NCBI GenBank assembly: GCA_050258755.1
Contig: JBLMZI010000002.1
Span: forward strand, 124,001-188,000
Length of the DNA stretch: 64,000 nucleotides
Direction of reading: 5' to 3'
Source: JBLMZI01 sp050258755
Lineage (GTDB): Bacteria > Bacillota > Syntrophomonadia > Syntrophomonadales > DTU052
Under the pieces are notes generated by a model. It was given only the letters and a program-made list of their open reading frames with translations, was not told where the DNA came from and made no database searches. The position numbers were made by a program, and so were the translations under genes. Shown here one piece after another: positions 18,006 to 25,918 of this stretch. Position 1 is the first letter of the stretch. Each line of letters starts with the position of its first letter.

Positions 18006-18260
18006 TCAGCTTTGTACTCTATTATCACCGCGACCTAATTCCAGCCGTTCGCCTGAAATTGATCGCGCCATGATCAGAAGTTCCGGTCCGCGCGGCACAT
18101 TCTCGACCGCCGCCTCCATCAAATCCAGCCATAAATCCGAACAGCTCTTGCGGTCAGCCGCATACCGTTCCGGGTTCTCCCGAATCACATTCCCCGCGAT
18201 TTCGGCCATCAACCGCCATATCTTGTGTTCCTCTTCCTGTTTCAATACCAATCTGCTCAT
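18006..18260 (-). CDS. Small helical protein, copy 2, paired with an XRE regulator
   Basis: About 84 residues, close to identical to the product of 14082-14318 but with a longer C-terminus (LGRGDNRVQS). ATG 18260 lies 20 bp after the XRE gene stop with a GGGGGC site between, so the two form an operon. Small partners of XRE regulators are often antitoxin or repressor-associated, but no toxin motif is visible. Function unknown. Confidence 0.6.
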   Translation of the reverse strand: MSRLVLKQEEEHKIWRLMAEIAGNVIRENPERYAADRKSCSDLWLDLMEAAVENVPRGPELLIMARSISGERLELGRGDNRVQS

Positions 18261-18330
18261 AAGAAAGCCCCCACAAAACATCAATGAATAACTGGCTCAT
18301 TCTCCTCGATCAGCTCCAGGATGGAAACGC
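18042..18330. repeat. Direct repeat copy 2
   Basis: Counterpart of 14100-14372. Here the XRE gene is intact, so this is probably the original copy. Confidence 0.85.
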
Positions 18331-18481
18331 CCAGGGCCCCGGCCAACCGAAGCAAGACCGGCAGTGTCGGCTGCTTCTTCCCCGTCTCCAATTCGCTGAT
18401 ATATGTCTGCGAAACGCCCGAAGCCTTCGACAAGGCCGCTTGCGTCCAACCCTTTTCCCGCCGCAGGATGACTAACCGCAT
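18281..18481 (-). CDS. XRE-family HTH regulator
   Basis: 66 residues, a single lambda-repressor-like domain: LRREKGWTQAALSKASGVS, then QTYISELETGKKQPTLPVLL. ATG 18481 is preceded by GGGGGTGATGGA. It is transcribed divergently from another XRE gene at 18623, with paired direct repeats just upstream (18505-18542). It probably represses its own operon, which includes the small protein at 18006. Confidence 0.85.
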   Translation of the reverse strand: MRLVILRREKGWTQAALSKASGVSQTYISELETGKKQPTLPVLLRLAGALGVSILELIEENEPVIH

Positions 18482-18504
18482 TCCATCACCCCCAAGCAAA
18501 TACT

Positions 18505-18542
18505 AACGCTTGTGCCATTACTTGTCAACGCTTTTGCCATTA
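18505..18542. promoter_or_regulatory. Paired operator-like direct repeats between divergent XRE genes
   Basis: aacgcttgtgccatta (18505-18520) and aacgcttttgccatta (18527-18542) differ at one base and are spaced 22 bp, two helical turns. A third, inverted core agcgtta lies at ~18598. Their position just upstream of the minus-strand XRE start suggests binding by one of the two regulators. Confidence 0.55.
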
Positions 18543-18563
18543 TTCAATAGCGTATTTGCGGCA

Positions 18564-18591
18564 TTTTAACTTTACAGGGGTATGATATAAT
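18564..18591 (+). promoter_or_regulatory. Promoter of the plus-strand XRE gene
   Basis: Extended -10 tgaTATAAT at 18583-18591, with a weak -35 (ttttaa) 16 bp upstream. It lies 31 bp before the ATG at 18623, with tggagg as the ribosome site. Confidence 0.6.
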
Positions 18592-18622
18592 TGCTATAGC
18601 GTTAAGGCATGGAGGTTCACCA

Positions 18623-18928
18623 ATGGACGTGGCTGCCAGGATCAAAGAACTGCGGGAGCTTCGCGGTTATACCACCAATAAACTTGCCAAATTGTCGGGG
18701 CTTTCTCAATCGACGCTGCGCGACATTGAGTCAGAAGGTAAACAGCCAACCATCCCGACCCTGGCCGCAATCTGCGATGGGCTCGGCATCACGCTGGCCG
18801 ATTTCTTCGATACCGAAAAGGCCGAAATCCCTGATCACATCAAGGTTCTCGTACGCACCGTTTCGGATTTCACGCCGGAGCAGGTTAATCAGTTGACGGA
18901 GTTTGTTAGGAGTGTTCGGGGGAAGTAG
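18623..18928 (+). CDS. XRE-family HTH regulator
   Basis: 101 residues. The N-terminal HTH is ARIKELRELRGYTTNKLAKL followed by SQSTLRDIESEGKQPTIPTL, with a short helical C-terminal tail (FTPEQVNQLTEFVRSV). This layout is typical of small Bacillota transcriptional repressors. It is divergent from the XRE/small-protein operon and followed by a terminator at 18961-18993. Confidence 0.88.
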   Translation: MDVAARIKELRELRGYTTNKLAKLSGLSQSTLRDIESEGKQPTIPTLAAICDGLGITLADFFDTEKAEIPDHIKVLVRTVSDFTPEQVNQLTEFVRSVRGK

Positions 18929-18960
18929 GGACGGCACCAAAATAGTAATTCAAAATATAT

Positions 18961-18993
18961 AAAACGCCGGAAAAATAGGATTACCGGCGTTTT
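18961..18993. terminator. Bidirectional terminator
   Basis: Stem aaaacgccgg/ccggcgtttt with A/T-rich flanks, between the XRE gene (plus) and the nuclease-like gene (minus), which converge on it. Confidence 0.75.
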
Positions 18994-19034
18994 ACTAGTA
19001 TCTCAATAATGCTTACGCGGGACCGAAATGTTTA

Positions 19035-19478
19035 CTATATCCATTCCTTTGAATATCTCCCAGCGTTGTCACCTGTGCCAATATTAATGTAAAGCGCATA
19101 CTTATACTTAATGTTTTCCTGTTTCTTAAAATACGCTAGTTTTTCCAAGTCAAAGGCATCATGCGGATCATTTTTCTTTGCTTCGATAACTAACAAGTTT
19201 TGTTTTGTGCCACGTTTATGAATGATAATATCGGGCAAGACTGTCCTACCATTTCTATTGCCATTGGCTTTCAATGCATCAAGTACTTTTTTATCTCCCC
19301 CGTTACGATTGTATTCACAGTCCACATTCCAACCCTCAAACTCGGGTTCTAAATAAATCGCCAATCTATGGGTTATCGACCTCTCGCTCGAGTCTTTTTG
19401 AAGTAAATATCCGTCTCTCTCTATTAGCATTTTCAAGGCTTTTTCAACTTTTTCCTCAACCACCGATTGAGGTAACAT
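19035..19478 (-). CDS. PD-(D/E)XK nuclease-like protein
   Basis: About 147 residues. The core LPDIIIHKRGTKQNLLVIEAKK contains PD and, 14 residues on, ExK, the catalytic layout of PD-(D/E)XK nucleases. It is preceded by a helical part with SITHRLAIYLEPEFEGWNVD. The family is unassigned. It is similar in layout to small restriction-endonuclease-like proteins found as lone genes in defence regions. ATG 19478 with aggtggtgg upstream is preferred over TTG 19511. Confidence 0.65.
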   Translation of the reverse strand: MLPQSVVEEKVEKALKMLIERDGYLLQKDSSERSITHRLAIYLEPEFEGWNVDCEYNRNGGDKKVLDALKANGNRNGRTVLPDIIIHKRGTKQNLLVIEAKKNDPHDAFDLEKLAYFKKQENIKYKYALYINIGTGDNAGRYSKEWI

Positions 19479-19734
19479 CTTCTGCCACCACCTGTAAAGT
19501 AATCTGGTCAATCAGAGACGATCCCGCTGAAGTTAGACAAGCTGAAAGTCAGGTAATACATGGTTCAGCTAATTCATCGATGAATTCTGGTTTTAGATAT
19601 TTCATAAACCCCGCGTTGGAAACCTGCCCAACCTTCTCTTTCAAAGCGGAATATGAGATAAACTGGCAGAATTCATTTAATGGGGGCTTAAGTTTAGAAA
19701 AGGGACAATCACCCTCCTAGAATTCGCCCGATTC

Positions 19735-19797
19735 GTACATTCTGCTTTCACTATTGCAGTTTTCCACAAAAATGCTCATTTTCCTTCATTCGTTCCA
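19735..19797. repeat. Left copy of a short direct repeat flanking the secretion/ubiquitin-like block
   Basis: 19755-19780 matches 29020-29045 over 26 identical bases (begins tgcagttttccacaaaaatg). A further ~17 bases match at lower identity, and weaker similarity runs back to 19735 with a small gap. The two copies are 9.3 kb apart in the same orientation. On the minus strand each begins atgaagga(a/t)aatgagcat, so they may also be fragments of a gene 5' end. The rest of 19479-19957 holds no convincing gene apart from a possible leader peptide. Confidence 0.8.
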
Positions 19798-19896
19798 GTT
19801 AATCCCTAGTTCATGGCGCGCAACCTTAGGATTGTCCCATTTGGCAATTCATGGTTTTATGTCGAATTAACGCGGAAATTTAATAAAGGAGAATTA

Positions 19897-19941
19897 TTGT
19901 CGAGATTGAATATCATGTTCGAAAGAATATTGTCGAATTGA
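19897..19941 (+). CDS. Possible 14-residue leader peptide ahead of the WXG100-like operon
   Basis: A TTG start preceded by aaaggag (7-8 nt) opens a frame MSRLNIMFERILSN and stop, ending 16 nt before the first WXG-like gene. The strong Shine-Dalgarno is the only support; it may be chance. Confidence 0.25.
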   Translation: MSRLNIMFERILSN

Positions 19942-19957
19942 TTAGGAGGATCTTTCT

Positions 19958-20227
19958 ATGATTAATGTTAATCCAGAAAGACTGGCCGAGTTTATTCCCG
20001 CATTTAAGGACTGCATTCAAAGTATTGAAGCGACAAAAAGAGAAGTTATTAATGAATTGTTAGAAAGTGATTGGGACGACTCATTGCGCCCACTATTTGA
20101 AAGGGAATTCTCGGAAGTGATTCAAAACATAAATCTATTTCTTGATGGCATTGAACGATTGGAAGAATTCCTTGATAACTACTATCACCAAGCTGAAGCG
20201 GCATCTAGTGTTCGCGTCAGACGTTAA
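19958..20227 (+). CDS. WXG100-like small helical protein 1
   Basis: 89 residues, nearly all helical. Two helices are joined by a turn with W-D-D (ESDWDDSLRPLFEREF, ~residues 46-60), where WXG100 proteins have WxG. The length fits the family (~100 residues). ATG 19958 has an ideal aggagga. First gene of a co-directional run of eight genes ending with the E1-like gene. WXG100 proteins are type VII secretion substrates or helper dimers; here the glycine is replaced, so the family call is by layout. Confidence 0.65.
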   Translation: MINVNPERLAEFIPAFKDCIQSIEATKREVINELLESDWDDSLRPLFEREFSEVIQNINLFLDGIERLEEFLDNYYHQAEAASSVRVRR

Positions 20228-20257
20228 TACTGAAATCTTTAAGAGAGGGTGTTGGAC

Positions 20258-20527
20258 ATGACTCGAGCAGTCGTTGAACCTGAACAATTATCAGTGTTCG
20301 CTTCCAATGTAAATCAAAAGATCGAAATGCTTCAAAACATAATACAAGATCTATACAATGGATCGACTGACCTGGGAGACTCCTGGAGCGATCAAGGATA
20401 TGAAGAATTTAACGTTTCACTTGGACAGGATATGGAAGCTCTTCGCAAGGTTTGTACCGAATTGATGAATAAAGCCACCTATTTAAAGAACAAAGAAGCG
20501 CTAGCTAATGAATATTTGAGCTGGTAA
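20258..20527 (+). CDS. WXG100-like small helical protein 2
   Basis: 89 residues from ATG 20258 (agagaggg upstream; GTG 20249 is in frame). The helical hairpin has the turn LGDSWSDQGYEEF, W-S-D replacing WxG. The best WXG100 match of the three because of the preceding LxxxW spacing and following YxxF. It ends NEYLSW. 14 bp separate it from the next gene. Confidence 0.7.
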   Translation: MTRAVVEPEQLSVFASNVNQKIEMLQNIIQDLYNGSTDLGDSWSDQGYEEFNVSLGQDMEALRKVCTELMNKATYLKNKEALANEYLSW

Positions 20528-20541
20528 TAGGAGGAACGTTA

Positions 20542-20829
20542 ATGCCGAAAATAGATGTTTGCAGTGATGATCTCACCTCGTTAGCCGGAACGATACATAG
20601 ATCCGTTGAAACAATTCGAGAAGAGTATGTGAAGTTAATGAATCTGTGTACTGCGGTCCATTCGGAATGGGATGACCAACAATATGACGATTTCATGGAG
20701 AGTATGGAGGCTCGGTTGGCTTATTTAATGAAATACCTTGATCAAGCTCCTAATTATATCGAAAAACTAAACCTAAAAGCCGAACAGATCAGAAACTATC
20801 TAGCAAAACACTTGGCTGAGGCTAACTAG
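20542..20829 (+). CDS. WXG100-like small helical protein 3
   Basis: 95 residues. Helical hairpin with HSEWDDQQYDDF at the turn (W-D-D). It shares the W-[DS]-D and downstream Y..F pattern with protein 2, so the two may be paralogues that dimerise. Ribosome site aggagg before ATG 20542. Followed after 58 bp by the ATPase gene. Confidence 0.7.
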   Translation: MPKIDVCSDDLTSLAGTIHRSVETIREEYVKLMNLCTAVHSEWDDQQYDDFMESMEARLAYLMKYLDQAPNYIEKLNLKAEQIRNYLAKHLAEAN

Positions 20830-20887
20830 CGATAACTTGGCTTAGTATCCGGTTTACTAAACCTAATAACGCAAAGGCGGGACATTC

Positions 20888-23800
20888 ATGGTAGTCAACA
20901 CCGCTCTGGATGAGCAACTTCTTTGCCTTTTAGCAATCCAAAACGCCGTACAGAATTACAACAAAGGCATCGAATCGATTCAGAATAATTTCCGAAACAC
21001 CAATCAACAAATCACGAAATCCCATTCGTCGGCTATCGATGAAATCAAAGCGCGCGCCGATAGAGCAATTGCGTCAAATAACAATGAGCATTCACGCATC
21101 CTGGGCACAATATCGTCGCTGAGAAATCAAATTGCCAACCTTGAGCTTGAGATCCAAACTTATGATGCAAGTTATAAAAAAAGAAAAATTAAACGGCAAT
21201 TAGATTCCCATGCAGACTTTAAATACCCGTTTTCGAACTCCGATCCGATCATTACACAGCTGCGGTATATCGAAGACCGCATTCAAACCATTGGGCAAAA
21301 CTGCGTTGAAGAACAAAATCATTTTTTAAGAGAAATCAGTTTGTTGGTGAGTTCGTCAAGGCTCAATATGTATCGTGAAATCCATTTCTTGATGAAAAAG
21401 CTCGACGCTCTTTGGGCTCAAGCTAATCAAGCCATTCCGAAAGCTCACCAAGCACGATATACCGGCATAGTCGATCACACAAATCAAGAGTTAGGCACAG
21501 CAACCGAGAGCGCCAAAGAACAGCTCCAGGCTTTAAAGGACCGAATCGCAAGCTTGGAAGACTCAGTGGCTGATAAGCTAATGATTGATCTTCAAATAGC
21601 AGATACCAAAACAATCCGCGATTTAGTCTTCGCCGTAGCCGAATCAGAACAAGTATTTTGCTCACCTGAGAAAAGTGTTAAAACACCCGGAGTATTTCAA
21701 TGCGGATATTTGAAATATGACTTGAGCGCTATTCCCTCCTGGCCTTTTTCGTCCGTTTACTTAAAACATTTATACGGCGACTTCATGACAACAGCAGGAG
21801 ATATTCTATTACCATGCAACATGGATTTTCAACAAAGCGTTAATTTGTTTGTCGAGGTATGCGCCAATCACGCCGAAGAAGCACAGCAAGGACTCCAGGC
21901 TCTTATTCTAAAGCTGTTCAAGCTTGTACCTTCCGGCAACCTAAAATGCACTTTCTTTGACCCTAGCGGAGCCGGACAAATTTTCGCCCCGTTTATTTCA
22001 CTTCGCGAGTATGATGACTCCTTGATCAGCACAAAAATATGGACTACCGGACAGCAGCTCAATCAACAATTAGACCTGTTAAACTCGCATATCGAGGAAT
22101 GTGTTGTCAAAGCAAGTATGCAGCAGGATCGCTCAAGTAGTTGTTTCGATGAATATCGTGTTTTGGCGATTTGGGACTTCCCTCGTGCCTTTGATGAACA
22201 AGCGATCGAAAAACTCGCAAAGATTGTTGAAAACGGGCCAATGTGCGGGGTAAGTGTAATCATCGTAAGCAATGAAGAATTCTATAGCGACAATACAAAA
22301 AGAAAACCGTCTTTGATGGAAAAAATGAAAAAATCAATGACGGAAATCAAGTCAGACAGCGACCGGTATTTCATCGACTTCGAAGGTCTTATGCAGGTTC
22401 AGTATTTATTTGAATCTCTGCCGGAGCCTGAATTAATCGATTCAATAATTGATCAAGTAGGGTCCCAAGCGAAAGCCTCAAAATCAAGTAAAGTAACCTC
22501 TTTTGATAGGCTTATCGGTGATGAACCGTCGTTGTTCGATGGGGATTCGAGATCAATGTTGAGCATCCCGATTGGGGTGGACGAAACGAATCGAGTTCAT
22601 CGCTTAGAATTTGGAACCGGCGTCTCACATCACGCTCTTATTGCAGGTCAAGTTGGCTCCGGAAAAACAACCTTGCTGCATACCATCGTGATGAGTTCGT
22701 TATTGGAGTACAGCCCGGATCAACTCCATATTTACCTGCTTGATTTCAAAGAAGGCGTTGAATTCAGTGTTTACTCTCAGTATAAAATTCCCCACATTAA
22801 GCTTATTGCATTACGAAGTGACCAGGAATACGGGAAACTAGTCCTGGAATACCTAGCCGAAGAGATTAATCGCCGGGCCAAGCTTTTTAAAGAAAGCGGA
22901 GATTTCCAAAATCTTTGGTCTTACCGCGATGCAACCAAGGCAACATTGCCACGCATCCTTTTAATCATCGATGAATTCCAAATGCTTTTTGGCGGTGCCG
23001 GTAGTTCAAAACATGCATCGGCGGCGGCCAGATACATTACCCAAATTGTTCGGCAAGGCCGAAGCTTTGGCATCAATGTGATTATGGCTTCGCAAACCAT
23101 AGCAACCATGGAAGATCTTCGGTTAGATCGGCAAACCATAGATCAAATGGCTGTTCGCATCGCTTTGAAATGTGCTGAAAGAGATGCAGCTGCTGTACTA
23201 GGGGTAAACAATAGAGGCATGCAAAGGATCGGCAATGAACGGGGAGCTGCCATTTACAATCCGGAAAACGGCACGGTAGAGAGTGATAATGTGAAATTCA
23301 ACGTCGGTTTCGTCACTCCGGAACAAAGGCAGAGCATGTTAAAAATGGTCGCGGATTGCTATCGAGATTACGATGATGGTCAGGCGCCTCAAGTATATGA
23401 CGGCGATTGTTTGCCGGTCATCCATTCGGATCACCCAATCTGTCAAACGAACGATCCCAATCGATCCCAGCCGTGTGTATGGGTTGGACAACCCCTGGGT
23501 ATTTCCCCGGCCCTGGAAATCGTATTTCAAGCAGCAAAAGGCAGTCATTTAGTGGTTGTCGGTCTTAATGAAGACCTCGCTAGAAAAATCATGCTGACTA
23601 GCACACTTAGTTTGCTTAAGCAGCAATACGAGGTCTATTTTATTGATCACCGCATTCAAGCTAAGAACGATTGTCTCGCGCAGCTTTGCCGTAATCAATC
23701 CAGCATTAAGTACCATCAGAATGATGATGATCTTACGGACCAATCAATTAACGAGATCCATGGCATTCTGGAACAGCGAATGAATGAAAGACAATATGAG

Positions 23801-24223
23801 GCTGCTCCAATATTTGTGGTCATTCATGGACTCCACCGGGCTCGAGGCATCGAAAATACGGTTGAACAACGATCGCTTTCAAAAACAGCAGCTCAAACAT
23901 CAGGACAAAAACTGATTGAAATTCTTAAGCGGGGACCGGAATACCAAATCTTTTGCCTCGTATGGTGTGATTCGGTTTCAACTTTCAATAATTACCCGCT
24001 TAAAACGTTAGATGATTTTAGGCTGAAAATCGCCCTGGAGATGAGTGCTCGCGAAGGTACCAACTTAATGAATCTCGCTGACACGGATTCCCTATCCAAC
24101 ATGACCGCCGTCTATTATGACGGGATTAACAATTTTGTGAAATTCAGGCCTTATCAAGAGCCTGACGAACACTTGTCCGTTCAAATACTAGAAAGGAGTG
24201 AAGAAGCTCTTAGTCAAGTTTGA
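20888..24223 (+). CDS. FtsK/SpoIIIE-type ATPase with N-terminal coiled coil (EssC-like, but soluble)
   Basis: 1111 residues. Residues ~1-250 are charged coiled coil (EIKARADRAIASNN, EQLQALKDRIASLEDSV). A first, degenerate ATPase-like region follows. The active FtsK/HerA-type domain has Walker A AGQVGSGKTTL (~593) and Walker B RILLIIDEFQ (~695), with SQT further on. A third, weaker ATPase-like domain follows (GSHLVVVGLNEDLARKI, then FVVIHGLHRARG). EssC proteins of type VII secretion also chain ATPase domains, but they have FHA domains and membrane helices; none are seen here. Its position after WXG-like genes supports a type VII-related motor. Its C-terminus runs almost into the small modifier-like gene. 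Confidence 0.85.
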   Translation: MVVNTALDEQLLCLLAIQNAVQNYNKGIESIQNNFRNTNQQITKSHSSAIDEIKARADRAIASNNNEHSRILGTISSLRNQIANLELEIQTYDASYKKRKIKRQLDSHADFKYPFSNSDPIITQLRYIEDRIQTIGQNCVEEQNHFLREISLLVSSSRLNMYREIHFLMKKLDALWAQANQAIPKAHQARYTGIVDHTNQELGTATESAKEQLQALKDRIASLEDSVADKLMIDLQIADTKTIRDLVFAVAESEQVFCSPEKSVKTPGVFQCGYLKYDLSAIPSWPFSSVYLKHLYGDFMTTAGDILLPCNMDFQQSVNLFVEVCANHAEEAQQGLQALILKLFKLVPSGNLKCTFFDPSGAGQIFAPFISLREYDDSLISTKIWTTGQQLNQQLDLLNSHIEECVVKASMQQDRSSSCFDEYRVLAIWDFPRAFDEQAIEKLAKIVENGPMCGVSVIIVSNEEFYSDNTKRKPSLMEKMKKSMTEIKSDSDRYFIDFEGLMQVQYLFESLPEPELIDSIIDQVGSQAKASKSSKVTSFDRLIGDEPSLFDGDSRSMLSIPIGVDETNRVHRLEFGTGVSHHALIAGQVGSGKTTLLHTIVMSSLLEYSPDQLHIYLLDFKEGVEFSVYSQYKIPHIKLIALRSDQEYGKLVLEYLAEEINRRAKLFKESGDFQNLWSYRDATKATLPRILLIIDEFQMLFGGAGSSKHASAAARYITQIVRQGRSFGINVIMASQTIATMEDLRLDRQTIDQMAVRIALKCAERDAAAVLGVNNRGMQRIGNERGAAIYNPENGTVESDNVKFNVGFVTPEQRQSMLKMVADCYRDYDDGQAPQVYDGDCLPVIHSDHPICQTNDPNRSQPCVWVGQPLGISPALEIVFQAAKGSHLVVVGLNEDLARKIMLTSTLSLLKQQYEVYFIDHRIQAKNDCLAQLCRNQSSIKYHQNDDDLTDQSINEIHGILEQRMNERQYEAAPIFVVIHGLHRARGIENTVEQRSLSKTAAQTSGQKLIEILKRGPEYQIFCLVWCDSVSTFNNYPLKTLDDFRLKIALEMSAREGTNLMNLADTDSLSNMTAVYYDGINNFVKFRPYQEPDEHLSVQILERSEEALSQV

Positions 24224-24263
24224 TTCCAAATCCAATTACTTTTATTTAGGGAGGAACAAAGAG

Positions 24264-24455
24264 ATGAAATTGGTTATTCCGAACGGCATTTTTCAAAACG
24301 CGGATCCGTTAGCGGAAGCACGGAAAAAACTCCGGGATGAATTACTGAACGCAAAACCTGCTGTAATTACCGAAACTGGAGATATCAAACCCGCGGATCA
24401 GGTTACGGCTGGAGAACAAGTGATTGAAATCCCGGCAGGCAAATTAGCCTTTTAA
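24264..24455 (+). CDS. Small protein between ATPase and E2-like genes; candidate ubiquitin-like modifier
   Basis: 63 residues from ATG 24264, which has gggagg 8 nt upstream. A GTG at 24198 would give 85 residues, nearer ubiquitin size, but its ribosome site is badly spaced. Pattern: strand (MKLVIPNG), helix (DPLAEARKKLRDELL), strands (AVITETGD, EQVIEIPAG). This is compatible with a beta-grasp core, more so with the longer start. It ends IPAGKLAF rather than GG, so conjugation would need trimming or a non-GG tail. The assignment is mainly by position before E2, JAMM and E1 genes, as in known bacterial ubiquitin-like operons. Confidence 0.5.
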   Translation: MKLVIPNGIFQNADPLAEARKKLRDELLNAKPAVITETGDIKPADQVTAGEQVIEIPAGKLAF

Positions 24456-24494
24456 TGATTGCATGCTGCCAAAATGTTCGAAAGGAGAATTGAT

Positions 24495-25016
24495 TTGTAC
24501 CATAAGGACGATGCAATGATCGAAATTCCATCAGGTCGTCTTAACGGGTTTTACTGGTATGAGAACAATCCCACTCTTTACGCAGCCGAGAAGGCTGCTA
24601 TGGCTAAGTTTTTCCCCCGGTTTTCGTTGAATCGATTATCGGATGGCAGACTATATTGGCTCGGAACGGTAGAACCTAAGAGTCTTCGGCCTAATGCCGT
24701 TTGGACCCTACAGGTGATATATGACCATGACCACCCAAACAATAATCGATGGGGTGGTTCCATTCAGATTTATTCGGTTGATCCTGATTTGGATGAAATG
24801 TCAAATAAGCTTGGCGGAATTCCTCATACCATCAGAGATGGTTCAACCAACCGGCTGTATATATGTACGAGCCGAGCCGAAGATTTCAAGATTACCCGGA
24901 AATCGAATTATTCGGCAGCAACCGCGCTTTCTTGGGCAGTTAAATGGATTGCGGTATTCGAATTATGGCTTGCCGGTGATATAACTACCGAACAGTTTTC
25001 CGGGCATACTTTTTAA
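24495..25016 (+). CDS. E2-like (UBC-fold) protein
   Basis: 173 residues from TTG 24495 (aaaggag 7 nt upstream); ATG 24516 is an alternative. The pattern follows bacterial E2-like proteins seen with E1/JAMM genes: a strand WTLQVIYDHDHP, then IPHTI, then LYIC with a cysteine at the site of the catalytic Cys (residue 124), then SAATALSWAVKWIAVFELW with a final LAGD. The W...FE.WL.xG ending is characteristic of the family. It would carry the activated modifier from the E1 as a thioester. Confidence 0.75.
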   Translation: MYHKDDAMIEIPSGRLNGFYWYENNPTLYAAEKAAMAKFFPRFSLNRLSDGRLYWLGTVEPKSLRPNAVWTLQVIYDHDHPNNNRWGGSIQIYSVDPDLDEMSNKLGGIPHTIRDGSTNRLYICTSRAEDFKITRKSNYSAATALSWAVKWIAVFELWLAGDITTEQFSGHTF

Positions 25017-25034
25017 ACACAGAAAGGATCGCGA

Positions 25035-25907
25035 ATGGAAAGCATCGGGCAAATGAAGGTCATCTTTTCAAATCGTGCTTTCAGCGGGATACTTGCCGAG
25101 ACCTATGGAAAAGTAAAAACGGAGACCGGTGGAATACTGCTCGGGCAGTATGACTCAAAATTAAGTACTTGGTATGTGCTTGAGGTTTTGGATCCAGGAC
25201 CGAAATCAGTTTTCCAACCAGCTTATTTTGAGTATGATACGCCATACGTAAATCATTTGGCCAATCGAGTTTGCAAGATTTACGAGACCAATCTTACATT
25301 GGTTGGTTTGTGGCATCGTCACCCGGGATCCTTCGATAGCTTCTCCGGTACCGACGACCAAACGAATCGAGAGTATGCATTGAAAAATCCGCGCGGTGCT
25401 ATCTCTTGCCTTGTCAATATTGATCCAAATTTCCGGTTAACGGCTTATCACGTATCGCCAAAGCTGCAATATACGAAGATTGATTACATAGTGAACGATA
25501 AACTGATTCCACCGCGCTTTTTCAAATACGTAACCCCACAGACGTTTAGCTCGCTTAATTCGGCCCCTATTAATTCGAGCCCAGTAAGGGAAACAACTTC
25601 AACCGACCTTTGCCCTTGTTTCAAGAAGAAAAACGCCGCAAAACCGGATTATTCGGAAAGCTACTATGACAAGTTACTCGCAGTGTTTTGGAACGAAATA
25701 GACTATCTGCAGCAAAATCAGGAACGGTTCAACCACAATATGTCTCTCAAGAATGGCGAACTGTTGATTGAAGTAAAAACAATAGGCACGAATAAGAACC
25801 GAAAAATGAGCTTTCGCTTGAACAAAAACAATGCCCCTGTTGTTACTTATGGGTTGTTTGAGCAGCCGTATAAGAAAGACTTTCTTCAGCGATTTCTCGA
25901 ACGTTAA
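25035..25907 (+). CDS. JAMM/Mov34 metalloprotease (deubiquitinase-like)
   Basis: 290 residues. The JAMM zinc-protease motif is complete: E30 in TETGGILLG, then H94-R-H96-P, S104 and D107 (WHRHPGSFDSFSGTDD). Such enzymes cleave isopeptide bonds or trim modifier tails. A C-terminal domain of ~120 residues (from YYDKLLAVFWNEIDYLQQN) is unrecognised. It lies 18 bp after the E2-like gene and 11 bp before the E1-like gene. Its likely jobs here are maturing the small modifier, which lacks a free GG end, and reversing conjugation. Confidence 0.9.
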   Translation: MESIGQMKVIFSNRAFSGILAETYGKVKTETGGILLGQYDSKLSTWYVLEVLDPGPKSVFQPAYFEYDTPYVNHLANRVCKIYETNLTLVGLWHRHPGSFDSFSGTDDQTNREYALKNPRGAISCLVNIDPNFRLTAYHVSPKLQYTKIDYIVNDKLIPPRFFKYVTPQTFSSLNSAPINSSPVRETTSTDLCPCFKKKNAAKPDYSESYYDKLLAVFWNEIDYLQQNQERFNHNMSLKNGELLIEVKTIGTNKNRKMSFRLNKNNAPVVTYGLFEQPYKKDFLQRFLER

Positions 25908-25918
25908 AGGAGAACGGT

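Noticed and set aside
20888..24223. ATPase as a conjugation or chromosome-partition FtsK
   Set aside because: No TM domain or gamma domain, and the neighbours are WXG-like and ubiquitin-like genes, so a type VII-related motor fits better.
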